Assembly: GCF_958979055.1 (NCBI RefSeq)
Contig: NC_084888.1
Location: forward strand, 1,940,001-2,004,000
DNA: 64,000 bases
Origin: Alnus glutinosa
Lineage: Eukaryota > Streptophyta > Magnoliopsida > Fagales > Betulaceae
Direction of reading: 5' to 3'
The position numbers and the translations under genes are program-made. Positions 47,399 to 59,186 of the stretch are shown here, piece after piece (position 1 is the stretch's first letter; each line of letters starts with the position of its first letter). A model generated the notes under the pieces. That model saw only the letters and a list, made by a program, of their open reading frames with translations, did not search any database and had not been told where the DNA came from.

Positions 47399-49130
47399 GA
47401 AGAAGCAAGGAAAAAAAAAAGAAAGAAAGACAAACTAATAAGGAAAGAACAGCTTATATATAAAAATAAAAAAAATAAAAAAAAGGAAAGAACAGCACTG
47501 CAGATTTGACGTAGGAGCAAAATGTCTGTGGCTGTGCGTGAAAGAAGGTGTAGAAACAAAATCTTTTCATCGCCGATTCTCTCCACCGAAAAGTCGCAAC
47601 TCAAACAAAGAAGTACGTTCCCTCTCAAACAAAAACATCTCACTCAAACACATAATTTCAAATAGGCGGCGGAAATGCATAAATACTTTTGTAAATTTTG
47701 TTAAATTCTGACCCACACTTAAATTTTAACATTTTTTTTCTAAAAAAGAAAGGAAGGTATTTTAAAAATTGTAGCAGGATTTAACAGTAAATCCTAACAA
47801 AGTACCTGTTATTGAAACGTTTTAAAAATTAGATACTGTAGTTTTAGACGTTTTAAAGTTCTGTACTCTTAATCAAAAAGGGCGATAGTTCGGTACCCTT
47901 AAGTAAAATTCTCATTTTTTTTTAATTACAGGGACAAAAAAAAAATTAATGTTGGAGAAAATTCTTCTAACCCCATTTGTTAAACTGATAAGTGTCCAAA
48001 ATGTACGCGATTCTCACATTCATTTTGGACACATCTTTAATAGACTTATAAATTAAATTGGAGAAAATATCTTTAATCCAATTTCAAGAAAAACTTTTTT
48101 TTTTTTTTTTTTTTTTGCAAATTATGACATTTAAAAGTGGGTGATATATATACATATATAATCAAATCCGTAAAATCGGATCTTTGACTATGATTTCCAT
48201 TTTCTTGTAAGCTTATGGCTAATATTTTTGGAGACATGCTGTTCAGTTTATGTATAGCCCATCGATCATCGATGGTATTGATCTTTTATATATGTTCATG
48301 ACTCCGTGTAACTCTATTTGTGAATTCATCCTCAGTATATGTGCTATAAGTTTTTTTATGGTCTAGATTTAATTTCTCTCTTTTTCATACAAAAAATAAG
48401 TTAAGTTTTCTACAATAGATTTTCTCAAATTTCAAATGTCATGTGTCCATAAAAATGCATGACAAAGTTTTCCTCCGAAGATTTTTCTTCCAACCAGTCT
48501 ATAAAATGTCATGTGTCCATTTTCATATGAGAAACACATGCATTTTTAAATAACATGTAAGAAGCACATATTAAGAACTTCAGTCATGCAACTCGTGCGA
48601 ATATTTTTCCTCTCTCATTACAAGAAAATTCCAGAAGGCCATACTTTGATTAAAAGATCTTCTTTCCGATTGTTAAACTCAAAAAAAAAAAAAAAAAAAA
48701 ATCTAATTATTAAGGAATTAATTTAGAATATTAAAAAAGCGCTACAATTTCTTCACAATCAGTCGTGTATATATATATATATATAGCAACGTGAATGTTT
48801 TTCCTGGATTGATGCCTTCAAGTTACTTTGTATGAAATATGTATTTAATCGTGGAGATCTTTTATACATGTATTAAATAAAGAAGGAAAATACCATGCCT
48901 TATAAATCTCTTTTAAGAGAGATCGAGATTCTATTATTAATCCTTAATTAATAATCTTGATGCAATTAGAGATATTCACCTGGCTACACTTTCATTTGCA
49001 TTTGATCATGATCAGATCATGGGACTGCGTTCCTCTTCAAAGTTGTATATAAAAACCTAGCTACAATATCCTTTAATTTGTTGCTGTACGTACTACGTAG
49101 GTATCACCACAAATATTTCTCGCACAGACA
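46581..49130. other. non-coding, AT-rich
   Basis: No credible gene. Contains T and A runs (46656-46682, 47365-47400, 48088-48116) and a copy of the dispersed repeat also seen at 44.09 kb (47950-48105). A (TA) run lies at 48765-48784. 48950-49130 is the conserved promoter of ESF1-like copy 3, with GTATATAAAAACC near 49044. Confidence 0.45.
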
Positions 49131-49136
49131 ACGACC

Positions 49137-49236
49137 ATGGCCGCCACTGCACGCTATGCTCTTTTCTGTATGGTTTTGGTCACTCTCTTTTTTTTGGGAT
49201 ATTTTTGGTCACTCTCGATCTTGGCACTTCATGATT
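49137..49236 (+). pseudogene. ESF1-like peptide gene, copy 3, first exon (gene split by a copia element)
   Basis: The start 'MAATARYALFCMVLVTLF' matches the family. About 31 extra bases follow, partly duplicating 'ggtcactctc', which lengthen the hydrophobic part and lead to an in-frame stop near the usual exon end (ATTAATGTAAGC). The second exon lies beyond the copia element, from 54268. Confidence 0.7.
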
Positions 49237-49333
49237 AATGTAAGCATCTCTAATTATTGCTCCAATTAATTAATCTTTTTTCTAATATATATTGTTGTAT
49301 TTACTCAATTTGAGATAATATTTAATTAACAGG

Positions 49334-49659
49334 TATAGAATTCTAACAATCTATGAATTGTATTTTATGATTGCTTACCTTTGTATTGGTAAGGTCATGT
49401 ATTTATAAAGTATCTTAGGTTACAATGATGATGAGATAACCATTGCAGTTATTATCTTCATCTGATATGTTTACATTTGAAAATGAGAAGTTATCTCTAT
49501 TTGAGATGTGATTACATTTGAATTACAAGTTATCCACTCTTAGCTTTATCTTCCTTGTGCTGTAGTGTTGTTGATCTAGGACTGTTGTCTTCTGCTTGAT
49601 TATCGCTTGAGTGTTTGTCTTGGACTCTATGTATAGCTTGAGATAGAACATCATTGACA
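49334..49659 (-). repeat. copia 3' LTR
   Basis: 326 bp, starting TGTCAATGATG and ending in ATTCTATA on the minus strand. Nearly identical to 53937-54262. Confidence 0.95.
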
Positions 49660-52600
49660 CGCCCCCTCAAGTTCAACGGTAATGGCATGACGTTGAGCTT
49701 GCTTCTAAGTGAGGCAAACCGTGTAGTGGGCAGTGGCTTTGTAAAAATATCAGCGAGCTGGTCACGACTTGACAAGAACCGAATGTCAAGTAAATTGGAA
49801 GCAACCATGTCACGAACAAAGTGGAAATCGATTTCCACATGTTTAGTGCGAGCATGGAACACCGGATTAGATGACAAATAGGTAGCACCAATATTGTCAC
49901 ACCAAAGTATTGGAGATTTTGTGGTGGGGACGCTGAGTTCGTGAAGCAGAGACTTTAGCCATGTGATTTCAGCAGCTGCATTTGCAAGGGCTTTGTATTC
50001 AGCCTCTGTACTTGATCTGGCCACGGTAGCTTGTTTTCGACAACTCCATGAGATTAAATTCGGACCAAGGAACATGCAATATCCTCCGGTAGAGCGTCTG
50101 TCATCACGGCTGCCAGCCCAGTCAGCATCTGTGACTGCTTGAAGTAACGTAGAAGAGGATTTCTGGATTTGCAATCCAAAGTGTATGGTTTGCTTTATGT
50201 AACGTAGTAGGCGTTTGACAGCTTGCCAGTGAATGATTGTAGGTTTCTGCATGAACTGAGATAACTTGTTGACTGTGAATGAAATATCTGGACGGGTGAT
50301 GCAGAGATATTGGAGAGCACCTACTGTACTTCTGTACAAGGTTGGATCATCAAATGAAGTGCCTTCAAATGCAGTCAGGTTGGTTGAGGTTGACATGGGA
50401 GATGAGATTGGTTTGCAGGCTAGCATGTTGGTGCGACGAAGGATGTCCAAAATGTAGCGATTTTGGGACAAAAGACAGCCTTTAGTTGTGGGAACTACCT
50501 CAATGCCTAAGAAAAAATTAAGGGAGCCAAGGTCCTTGATGGAAAAATCACATTGAAGTAGAGTCAGTAGATCATCAATTGCAGAAGGTCTTGAGCAGGT
50601 GATGATTATATCATCTACGTATATCAGAATAAACATAGTGAAATCTGCAGATTTAAATGTAAAGAGAGAAGTGTCTGATTTTGCACCCTGAAAACCAAGT
50701 GCAAATAACTTATTACTAAGTTTGGAGAACCAAGCTCTCGGGGCTTGTTTGAGCCCATAAAGAGCTTTCTGAAGCTTGCATATGTGGTGAGGGAATTGAG
50801 GGTGAGAGAAGCCAGGGGGCTGTGACATGAATACGTCTTCTGTGAGAGTGCCATGGAGAAAGGCATTATTCACGTCAATTTGACGGATGGCCCATCCTGC
50901 TGAAATGGCCAAAGAAAGCACAGTGCGGATTGTAGTTGGTTTAATCACTGGACTGTAAGTCTCCCCATAATCTATACCTGGTTGTTGATGAAAACCTTTT
51001 GCAACTAACCTCGCTTTGTAGCGTTCAATTGTACCATCAGCGTTGCGCTTGATCCGAAAGACCCATTTACAACCAATTAAATTCTGAGCAGTAGATGAGG
51101 GAACAAGTGTCCAAGTATGATTTTTTAGTAAGGCATCAAATTCATTGTTCATTGCAGCACGCCATTTTGGATGTCTGATCGCTGTGGAGTGACAGGTGGG
51201 TTCGATCTCATCAAGGGATGTGGTAGTGAGTAATGCATGAGGAATGGGGTATTTGTTGGTGCCATCTGGAAGTAGTGTTGGTTTTGAAATTTGGTGCTTG
51301 GATCGTGTCATCATATGGTGGGTGTTGATAGGCATAGGGGCAGTATGTGGGGTGTCAGTGGAGTTGGGCAGTGGAGAAGTAGAGGGGGATGTGGCATTGA
51401 GAGACACAGGGGAGATGCTGGAATTGATTGAGGAAGACACGAGTGATTGAATGGCCATTGGTGGGGAGCAAGAATTTTCTAGATGTGGAGGTGAGATGGC
51501 TACACGTGGAATAGCAGGGCAACAAGGTGAGTTGGTAGATGTTGGTTGAAGAATTGAGAAAGATGGACTGAAACAAGAAGGGTTAGACTCAGAGGACGAC
51601 ACGTTGGGTTTGGATGAATTGATAAAAGGATATGTGTCTTTTTGAAAAATCACATCCCTTGAGAAATAAAGACGACCAGTTGGTATATGGAGGCATTTGT
51701 ACCCTTTGTGACGTAAACTGTATCCCATAAAAACACATTGAAGAGAACGAGGTTGAAGTTTGTTGGAATTGTAGGGACGAAGGTTAGGCCAACAAGCACT
51801 GCCAAAGGTGCGTAGGAAGTTGTAATCAGGTGGCTTTTTAAATAACAATTCGAAGGGAGAATTGTTTTGAAGAAGAGGAGTTGGCATTCTATTGATCAAG
51901 TAACAAGCTGTGACAAATGCATCATCCCAAAATTGCCGAGGAACATGAGCATGAGATAATAAGGCAAGACCAGTTTCAACGATATGACGATGCTTGCGCT
52001 CAACAGCACCATTTTGTTGGTGAGTGTGAGGGCAAGAAAGTCGATGAGTGATGCCATGTTGTTGGAATATTTTTGAGAGTGAGCGATACTCGCCACCCCA
52101 ATCAGATTGAACGGATTTGATTTGACAAGAGAAATATCTTTCAACATAAAGTTTAAATTGATTGAAAATAGTTGATACATCACTTTTACAAGCAATTGGA
52201 AAAATCCAACTATATCTACTAAAATCATCAAGAAAAGAAACATAATACTTGAAACCAGCAGCAGAACAGATGGGTGAAGGACCCCAAACATCTGTGTAAA
52301 TAAGTTCAAGGGGAGCTAAGCTACGGGTGTGCGAATTGGGAAAGCTGAGTTGATGACTCTTGGAGCTGAGGCAGGCTGGACATGCAAGAGATCCTTTATT
52401 GTTGGTGAAAGGAAGCTGAAACTTGGAGAGAAGGGGACGCACAACTCGGAAGGCAGGGTGACCCAGTCTGGAGTGCCAGCCATGGATCGACTTACGTTCG
52501 CCAACGAGAGCAGTTGGACGATGTGATTTATTGGAAGCAGTAAAAGGTGGAATGAAGTAGAGACCATTTTTACTCTGCCCGCGCAGAAGAAGACTCCCCG

Positions 52601-53936
52601 TAACCCGATCCTTCAAGAAGAAATGAAAAGGATGAAATTCAAAGAAAGTATTAGTGGCTTTGGTGAACTGATGAACAGATAGGAGATTTTTTTGGATATT
52701 AGGAACACGTAACACATTGTGTAAAGTGAAAGGAAAAGAGGAAGATGAAATATGAGCATCACCAATATGAGTTATAGGAATTGTATTACCATTACCAACC
52801 CTGATGTGATCGGAACCACCATATTCTTCAGTTTTCAGATTGAGATTGGCCAAATCTGAGGTCATATGGTGAGTGGCGCCTGAATCAGGATACCAAGTTG
52901 TATTGTCCAGCGGGTTAGAAGCAGCCAAGAAGGCTTGCATGTTGGAGGAAGAGTCCCGATGATAGTTGTTGTTGAACCGGTTGTGGCAGTCAAAGGCACT
53001 GTGACCAGGTTTGTTACATACCTGACAAATCAACCTCTGAGAAGAAGAGGTGTTGGAGCCACGACCAAATCCCCTGCCTCTGTAATTGGGTGAATGAGAG
53101 TAGGGACGGTTGTAGACTGGTTGAGACGAGCCACGTCCATTATTGAAGCCAGATGATCGACTACCACATCCCTTGATGAGATCGAACCCACCTGTCACTC
53201 CACAGCGATCAGACATCCAAAATGGCGTGCTGCAATGAACAATGAATTTGATGCCTTACTAAAAAATCATACTTGGACACTTGTTCCCTCATCTACTGCT
53301 CAGAATTTAATTGGTTGTAAATGGGTCTTTCGGATCAAGCGCAACGCTGATGGTACAATTGAACGCTACAAAGCGAGGTTAGTTGCAAAAGGTTTTCATC
53401 AACAACCAGGTATAGATTATGGGGAGACTTACAGTCCAGTGATTAAACCAACTACAGTCCGCACTGTGCTTTCTTTGGCCATTTCAGCAGGATATTTAAC
53501 AACATGAGACAGAATTGATTCTGTTAAGGATGCAGTGAGGGCACCGATGATCAATTGATCTTGGAGGTTCCAGGCCATGTAGGCGGGATTTGGAGCTACT
53601 GTGGCGCTGGTTTCAGAGGGTGTAGAAATAATGGAGGATGGACATGGATTGGAGCCATCAACAAAACCATAAAGGGAATGACCCTTGAGAATAGGGGCAA
53701 CTGTGGCCTTCCAGGTGTTATAATTCTCCCGAGTGAGTTTGTTACCGTAGAGGTTATGAAGGTAGATAGCACCAGATGCAGTAGTGCTGGCTGTGTGCGG
53801 AGGACTGGAATCCATGGTGGAAGATGGAGGTGGATTGGAACCAGTGGCGAGAGGAGAGGATGGAGCAGAATCAGTCATTGTTGAGGATGAAACGTAAAAA
53901 AAAAAATGACGTTTAGTCAAAAAGGCTCTGATACCA

Positions 53937-54262
53937 TATAGAATTCTAACAATCTATGAATTGTATTTTATGATTGCTTACCTTTGTATTGGTAAGGTCC
54001 TGTATTTATAAAGTATCTTAGGTTACAATGATGATGAGATAACCATTGCAATTATTATCTTCATCTGATATGTTTACATTTGAAAATGAGAAGTTATCTC
54101 TATTTGAGATGTGATTACATTTGAATTACAAGTTATCCACTCTTAGCTTTATCTTCCTTGTGCTGTAGTGTTGTTGATCTAGGACTGTTGTCTTCTGCTT
54201 GATTATCGCTTGAGTGTTTGTCTTGGACTCTATGTATAGCTTGAGATAGAACATCATTGACA
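53937..54262 (-). repeat. copia 5' LTR
   Basis: 326 bp, followed on the minus strand by the tRNA-Met primer-binding site. About two differences from the other LTR. Confidence 0.95.
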
Positions 54263-54560
54263 ACAGGCAACGAAAATGATGGCACTAGAAACAGCACTAC
54301 TGGCAATGTTGTCGATTTGGGTGAGAGATCTAGATCTAGAGCTGATGATGCATGTGTTTAGGAGCAGGAAAATACATCTTTCATTTTGCAACCAATATAA
54401 ATAAAGTGAAAATGGAACTAGCTAGTATTTGTTGGTGTTGCGTGTTGAGACGAAAAGCTTTCGGTACGTACATGCACCATCATGCTATTACGCCCAAAAA
54501 TCCTGTTTACAAAATGCAATCTAAAGGTTCCAAGCCCCGCCTGTTTACGCCGGCCCTGCT
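54263..54560 (+). pseudogene. ESF1-like peptide gene, copy 3, second exon relic
   Basis: After the ACAGG duplicate, the frame reads 'NENDGTRNSTTGNVVDLGE', matching the copy-5 propeptide. It then ends at a stop in the segment corresponding to 'DVFRSRKIHLSL'. Past the stop the DNA still resembles copy 5 (GTTTAGGAGCAGGAAAATAC, then TTGTTGGTGTTGCG). The gene was therefore a full ESF1-like member before it decayed. Confidence 0.7.
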
Positions 54561-54780
54561 GAAACACCATGAATATGTTATGGATCATGAGAGTTTTTAT
54601 TTTTTATTTTTTGATGAAATTTTTTTGTCATTTATTAGGAGTTCTAGGATTTTTGAAACTAACCTGTTAATGTAATTAGGAGGTTAGAAAAAAATAAATA
54701 AAAATTAGGAGGCTCAAGATTACTATATGGTACATGCATTTGCATTTGAAAATGGGAATGGGACTGCGTTCGATATCCCC
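54561..54780. other. spacer between ESF1-like copies 3 and 4
   Basis: AT-rich, no gene. The last part is the copy-4 promoter, where the TATA seen in other copies is lost (GTTGTTAAAAACC at about 54787-54799). Confidence 0.4.
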
Positions 54781-54875
54781 TTCAAAGTTGTTAAAAACCT
54801 ACGTGCATCCGTCTTGCTGTACGTACTTATCAGTTATCACCACAAATTCCCGCACAGACAACGTACGTACGTACC

Positions 54876-55173
54876 ATGGCCGCCACTGCTCGTTTGGCTC
54901 TTTTCTATGTTGTTTTAGTTGCTTTCTTGGCACTTGATGAATGTAAGTATCTCTAGTTATTGCTTCAATTTATCTTTTATCTTTTATCTTTTGGATTTAT
55001 CCGATCGAGTACGAACTGTAACAACATATATAATACAGTTGTATTTGCTCAATGTGACATTATCAGGCAACCAAACTGACGGCTCTGGCAACGATGTTGT
55101 CGATTTGGGTTCTCGCAAACTAATGGTTCCATTCTGCAAATTGAAAACATGTAACGACGGAACTCGGAAGTAA
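54876..55173 (+). CDS. ESF1-like secreted peptide, copy 4 (C-terminally shortened)
   Basis: Exon 1 (54876-54942) encodes a signal peptide 'MAATARLALFYVVLVAFLAL'. Exon 2 (55067-55173) gives 'NQTDGSGNDVVDLGSRKLMV' and 'PFCKLKTCNDGTRK', then TAA. Phase and intron position match copy 5. The product would have 57 residues. It keeps the first two cysteines of the mature pattern but lacks the C-x-W-C-C core and the last three cysteines, so it is probably a pseudogene, or at best an altered peptide. The core-promoter TATA is missing compared with copies 2, 3 and 5. Confidence 0.55.
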
Positions 55174-55877
55174 ATAATGCTTAAACTTTGAGGTTGTCAC
55201 GTGTACGGGTAAGTGTGTCACAATGTCATATAATGCTTAAATTAGACGCAATTTAGTAATGTAAAATGCAGCGTTTTGGTAATACTTGTAAGTACTCGTC
55301 TTCTTCCTTGAGCAGTTGTGCTCTAATCCCAAATGCTCTGAGTTCGGAACAGTGATGAATCAAGAAACCAAAGACGTCATGAACTCACGTACTAAATGAC
55401 AGTCCTCTTAGAAAATTGTTTCCAGTAAATCTGAGAGTGGGCAATCAAGGGTGGAGGAAAATTTATATTGACAAAATTTTTCTTTTTTGGGGTATGAGGA
55501 GTATAACGATTCGCCTAGTACAAACGTTAGATCAATTATAACTAATTATTATTTAAATAAAGAAAAAAGGCCACATTTAAACTTGTCTTCTTAGGCCTCT
55601 AAATTTATCGAGTCGGCCTTGGCTCAATGTAACGCCCCTCTTTCACATTGGAAAGTGGAAAGACGAGGAGTAGTCCACATAGAGTGAGTGGTCGGTTTAT
55701 AAAGATAGTTATGAATGTTAAATCTTACGTTGTTTAGTTACTAAGTACAACTCGATTTTATAAGAGATTCTAAAGAAACTACAAATTAATTAGTCTTTTT
55801 GGGGTAATAGCGCATATATGGCTAAGTGATTTTTCTTGGATCATTACACTCAAGATACATTGAATAATTTTATGCTC
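55174..55877. other. spacer, no gene seen
   Basis: Non-coding sequence downstream of copy 4, without recognised elements. Confidence 0.4.
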
Positions 55878-56385
55878 CATTTATTTATACATAAACCGTT
55901 TTCGACGAAATCATTTTTTAGAAAAAAAATGATTTTCCTAAACATATTGTCCAGTGTTTGGCTCATATGAAAAAATTACCAATAGCATAAAATTAAATCC
56001 GGCAATGTTCGGTCGTTGTCGTCTGATTTCGGCCAAACTAGCCGGAATCTTACCAATACGGCCAGATTCCGGCAGACCATATTTCGGCCGTACAGTGTCG
56101 CTGGATTTCGGCAATCGGATACTAAAATTCAGAGATCTTTGACGGTAGAGTCGAGTTACCAACAAACTATAATGCCCGACGGTGACGGATTCCCACAAAC
56201 GTACATGTAAGAATGAAGAATTTAAATCCAGAAAATGATTTACGGTTTCAAAAATTAAAGAGACTTTTATGGTCAAATTGAAAATAATTTATATTGACCA
56301 TTATTTTTGCCTCCACTAAACACTGGAAAATGTCGAAAATTTTTTTTCAAAAAAAATTTTACACCGAAACAAACGAAACATTTTC
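55878..56385. mobile_element. non-autonomous TIR element (~500 bp), relative of 13617-14345
   Basis: The left end ATGCTCCATTTATTTATACAT and the right end TTTTACACCGAAACAAACG form degenerate inverted termini of the same type as the element at 13.6 kb. The core has the same kind of CCGG-rich words ('GCCGGAATC', 'CCAGATTCCGGC'). No protein frame. Confidence 0.45.
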
Positions 56386-57041
56386 TCGATTCAGCGGTGA
56401 ACATAACTACCATGACTCCTCGATCTATGAAACCCATCACAGTGCCAAGCTGCACAATATTGTGCGATCACCATGCATGGACGATTCAGAAGCATGTTTG
56501 ATCACATACTCACCTACTAAACCATAATTAATCTTTTATGTGGGCACGGGACCTCTAGCTTCCTATTTATTTTCTTTTCTACCACAAATATTGTTTGTGA
56601 TTTTGTTATTCAAAGCATTTATGTTAAGTGAAAAAGAAAAATGATTCTTGTATAATTGTTGTGCAATTGTTGTATAAGGTCTTAGAGACATAGGGTGAAT
56701 CTCATGTGGTGGAACTTTGCACAACAGTTGCACAACTGTTGTGCACCAATCACTCTTCAGTAAAAAAATTAAGCAACAAAATTTAACAAGTAAATTTATG
56801 TGTTTTGTGACTAATGTGATAAATATCATTTGAACTAAATTGATTTGATTAGTGACTAATGTAGTAAGTGTCATATTTAGATATCTATAGATGCATTTAA
56901 TGGTGGAGATATTTCAAATTTAATGCAATAGATTCTAATCCTTAATATATAATCTTGATGCAAGACTAGATACAAATGGCTATACACGTATTTAATGGTG
57001 GAGATCCTTCAGCACTAATGCAATAGATTCTATTCATTGGC
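56386..57041. other. spacer and promoter of ESF1-like copy 5
   Basis: No gene. Words such as 'ttaatggtggagat' and 'atgcaatagattcta' recur twice in 56890-57030, a local duplication of about 110 bp. TATAAAA lies at 57042-57048, about 60 bp before the copy-5 ATG, followed by the conserved ACCTACATCC. Confidence 0.45.
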
Positions 57042-57102
57042 TATAAAAACCTACATCCTAGCTTCTTGTTACGTATAACCACAATTTCTCGCACGGACAA
57101 CC

Positions 57103-57496
57103 ATGGCCGCCACTGCTCGCTTCGCTCTTTTCTGTATTGTTTTGGTCACTCTCTTGACACTTCATGAGTGTAAGTAACTATCATCTCGATCTAATTAAGT
57201 ATTTCTTTTGGATTTCTCTCATATATATGTTTGTCTCTGATCGACTGTAACATTAACGTACATTCTCGTCTTTGCTCAATTTGACTGCATTAACAGGCAA
57301 CCAAAATGATGTCGGCATTGATGTTGTCGATTTGGGTGATCAGAGAGTTGATGTATTTAGGAGCAGGAAAATACATCTTTCATTATGCAGCCAAGAAAAA
57401 TGTGACGGTGGAATTACTTGTTGGTGTTGCAAGGTGAAACCAAAACGATGCTATTACGGGAGTGAACAATTCTGTTCACTAGAATGCCATCTATAG
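57103..57496 (+). CDS. ESF1/MEG-like secreted cysteine-rich peptide, copy 5 (complete)
   Basis: Two exons, 57103-57169 and 57297-57496, join in frame to 88 residues. Exon 1 is a signal peptide ('MAATARFALFCIVLVTLLTL' + 'HE'), and the intron splits the next Cys codon after its first base. The rest is a short acidic propeptide ('NQNDVGIDVVDLGDQRVDV') and a mature domain 'KIHLSLCSQEKCDGG', 'ITCWCCKVKPKRCYYG', 'SEQFCSLECHL' with eight cysteines in the order C-C-C-x-CC-C-C-C. The CWCC core followed by a C-Y motif is like EMBRYO SURROUNDING FACTOR 1 of Arabidopsis and maize MEG peptides, which are made in endosperm and act on embryo/suspensor or transfer cells. A defensin-like or other small cysteine-rich class remains possible. 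TATAAAA lies about 60 bp upstream. This is the only member of the local family with a full pattern. Confidence 0.8.
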
Positions 57497-57787
57497 ATTC
57501 GAAGCCCCGTACGTCCGTCCTGCTGAAACGCCGTGCATCATTGAATATGTTCTGAATCAGAACGTACCCACGACCCATAATTGAGGGTCCTAGCTAATTT
57601 AATAAATAGTTGTTCTTATTAATTTCCCATTTATCTTGTTAATTGTCGTTACATATCAAAGATAAACAACGAGTTGGTAAGAGTAGCAGTTGAATAAGAT
57701 TCTTCCATGATCGTTCATTTTGTACGTTATTCAATGCATTTAGTGCAACGACGACTAATAAATTCATTCGGATAAATTGTTTCCGAG

Positions 57788-57997
57788 CAGTGGCGGACCC
57801 AGCCTTGTAAATAAGAGGGGGCCAAATTGAAAGAAAAAAATTTTGGGGGGGCAAACTAAAAAAATAAACAAAATTTAAGGTAAAATTTAATATATATATA
57901 TATATATATATAGATTTTATTTTTATTTTTTTGGGGGAAATTTTGGGGGTTGGGGGGGGCCAAGGCCCCCCCTAGCCCCCATATAGGTCCGCCAATG
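57788..57997. mobile_element. hAT-type MITE (210 bp) with 8-bp target duplication
   Basis: Inverted termini CAGTGGCGGACC and CATTGGCGGACC (opposite strand) are flanked by perfect 8-bp repeats TTTCCGAG (57780-57787 and 57998-58005). An 8-bp duplication and CAGTG-type ends fit the hAT superfamily. The interior is G-run-rich with a (TA) block and has no coding sequence. Confidence 0.85.
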
Positions 57998-58005
57998 TTT
58001 CCGAG

Positions 58006-58081
58006 CTTTTTATTAGCAGCATGCCCATCGTTGCAGCTTTTGATTGTTAGTTTGTTAATGTTTTTTTAGAGAGATTTTTTT

Positions 58082-58177
<96 letters not shown>

Positions 58178-59186
58178 AGTGATATAAAAATAAAAATATT
58201 TTTTTATTAATTGTTAATATTTTAATTTTTTTTTTTTTTTTTAAATATTATCAAACGAAGCCCCATAATTTCCTGACTTCAATGCCCGAGACAGCCTAAT
58301 CTAAAAAAGTTGAACATAACTCTTAACTGGGTACTGGGCAGCTTATATATATATATAGTTCTCTAAAGAAACCCAAATATCTAGTTTCAATTGGTCCAGC
58401 ATCTCTAATTAAATTTCACTTCGTCTTTTTGGTCATCTTGAAAGTTGAAATACATTTATCCAGTGACACCATAAAAAATGAGATGTGTTACGTATCTTTT
58501 TCTACTCCTTTTATCATTATCTAACGTGTGGTATTGTCAATTCACATTTAGATTAATTTTTATTAAAAAAAAAAATCAATAATAAATTGACAATGCTACA
58601 TCAACGATAATGATGGAAGAATGACAAGAAAATACAAGAGTAGTATTCGATCTCATAATGAGGATATCCAAATAATTTTTCTTTCTTTTTTATATTCCAT
58701 TTTCTGTTATGGTAGCACCAAAATTTTAGGTTACTCAATCTACTTTGAATTTAGATGAAAGTTATGTAGAACTCACCATTAATGAATATGGTATCATAGT
58801 CAAGAGTCTCAAATCTTGGGACGACGGTTTATTCCATCCGCTAAATATTTCTTATCACCACAAGCTTTTGGAATTACAAATGATTTAACAAGAAATTAAA
58901 GGACCATGAATTATGTGGTGCTAAGTACTGCGCGCCCTCCCTTTCACGTACTTCTCTATATAGCTGCCAAGATATCATGAACCCCAATTTCTTGTATTCC
59001 CGTTTCCTTTTTGCTGTATAGAAGCCTTTTCATACACCAGCCGTTATCCGCCCGCTTGCATGGATTACACGCATATATCCGAATCCGCTATCCACCTGTA
59101 AACATGTGGATAGCAAAATAGTGTCGCAGGTGATGAATATTATCCGCTAATCATATATATAATAGTAAAACGATGCTGTTTGAAAA
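58006..59186. other. non-coding with a long (TA)n microsatellite
   Basis: 58089-58173 is almost pure (TA)n, more than 80 bp, next to T runs. The remainder has no credible gene on either strand. Confidence 0.5.

Larger units (their letters stand above)
49334..54262 (-). mobile_element. Ty1/copia LTR retrotransposon (Ale/Retrofit-like), young, broken
   Basis: A fossil element 4.93 kb long. The LTRs (49334-49659 and 53937-54262, 326 bp each) differ at about two positions, so the insertion is recent, roughly within the last one to two million years at usual plant rates. A 5-bp target duplication ACAGG flanks it. The primer-binding site TGGTATCAGAGC next to the 5' LTR matches initiator tRNA-Met, and a purine-rich tract (TTGAGGGGGCG) precedes the 3' LTR. 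Parts recognised on the minus strand in order: gag N-terminal part, CCHC knuckle, aspartic protease, integrase, reverse transcriptase with YVDD, and RNase H, the copia order. Gag and pol are not continuous: the element carries at least one internal rearrangement and is therefore judged non-functional. It interrupts the second-exon border of an ESF1-like gene. Confidence 0.95.

Noticed and set aside
47365-47643. Minus-strand frame rich in Phe, Leu and Ser
   Set aside because: Translation of A/G-rich low-complexity sequence, not a membrane protein.
53235-53507. Plus-strand reverse-transcriptase-like frame inside the copia element
   Set aside because: It is part of the fossil element's own internal rearrangement and not a separate gene or a second insertion.
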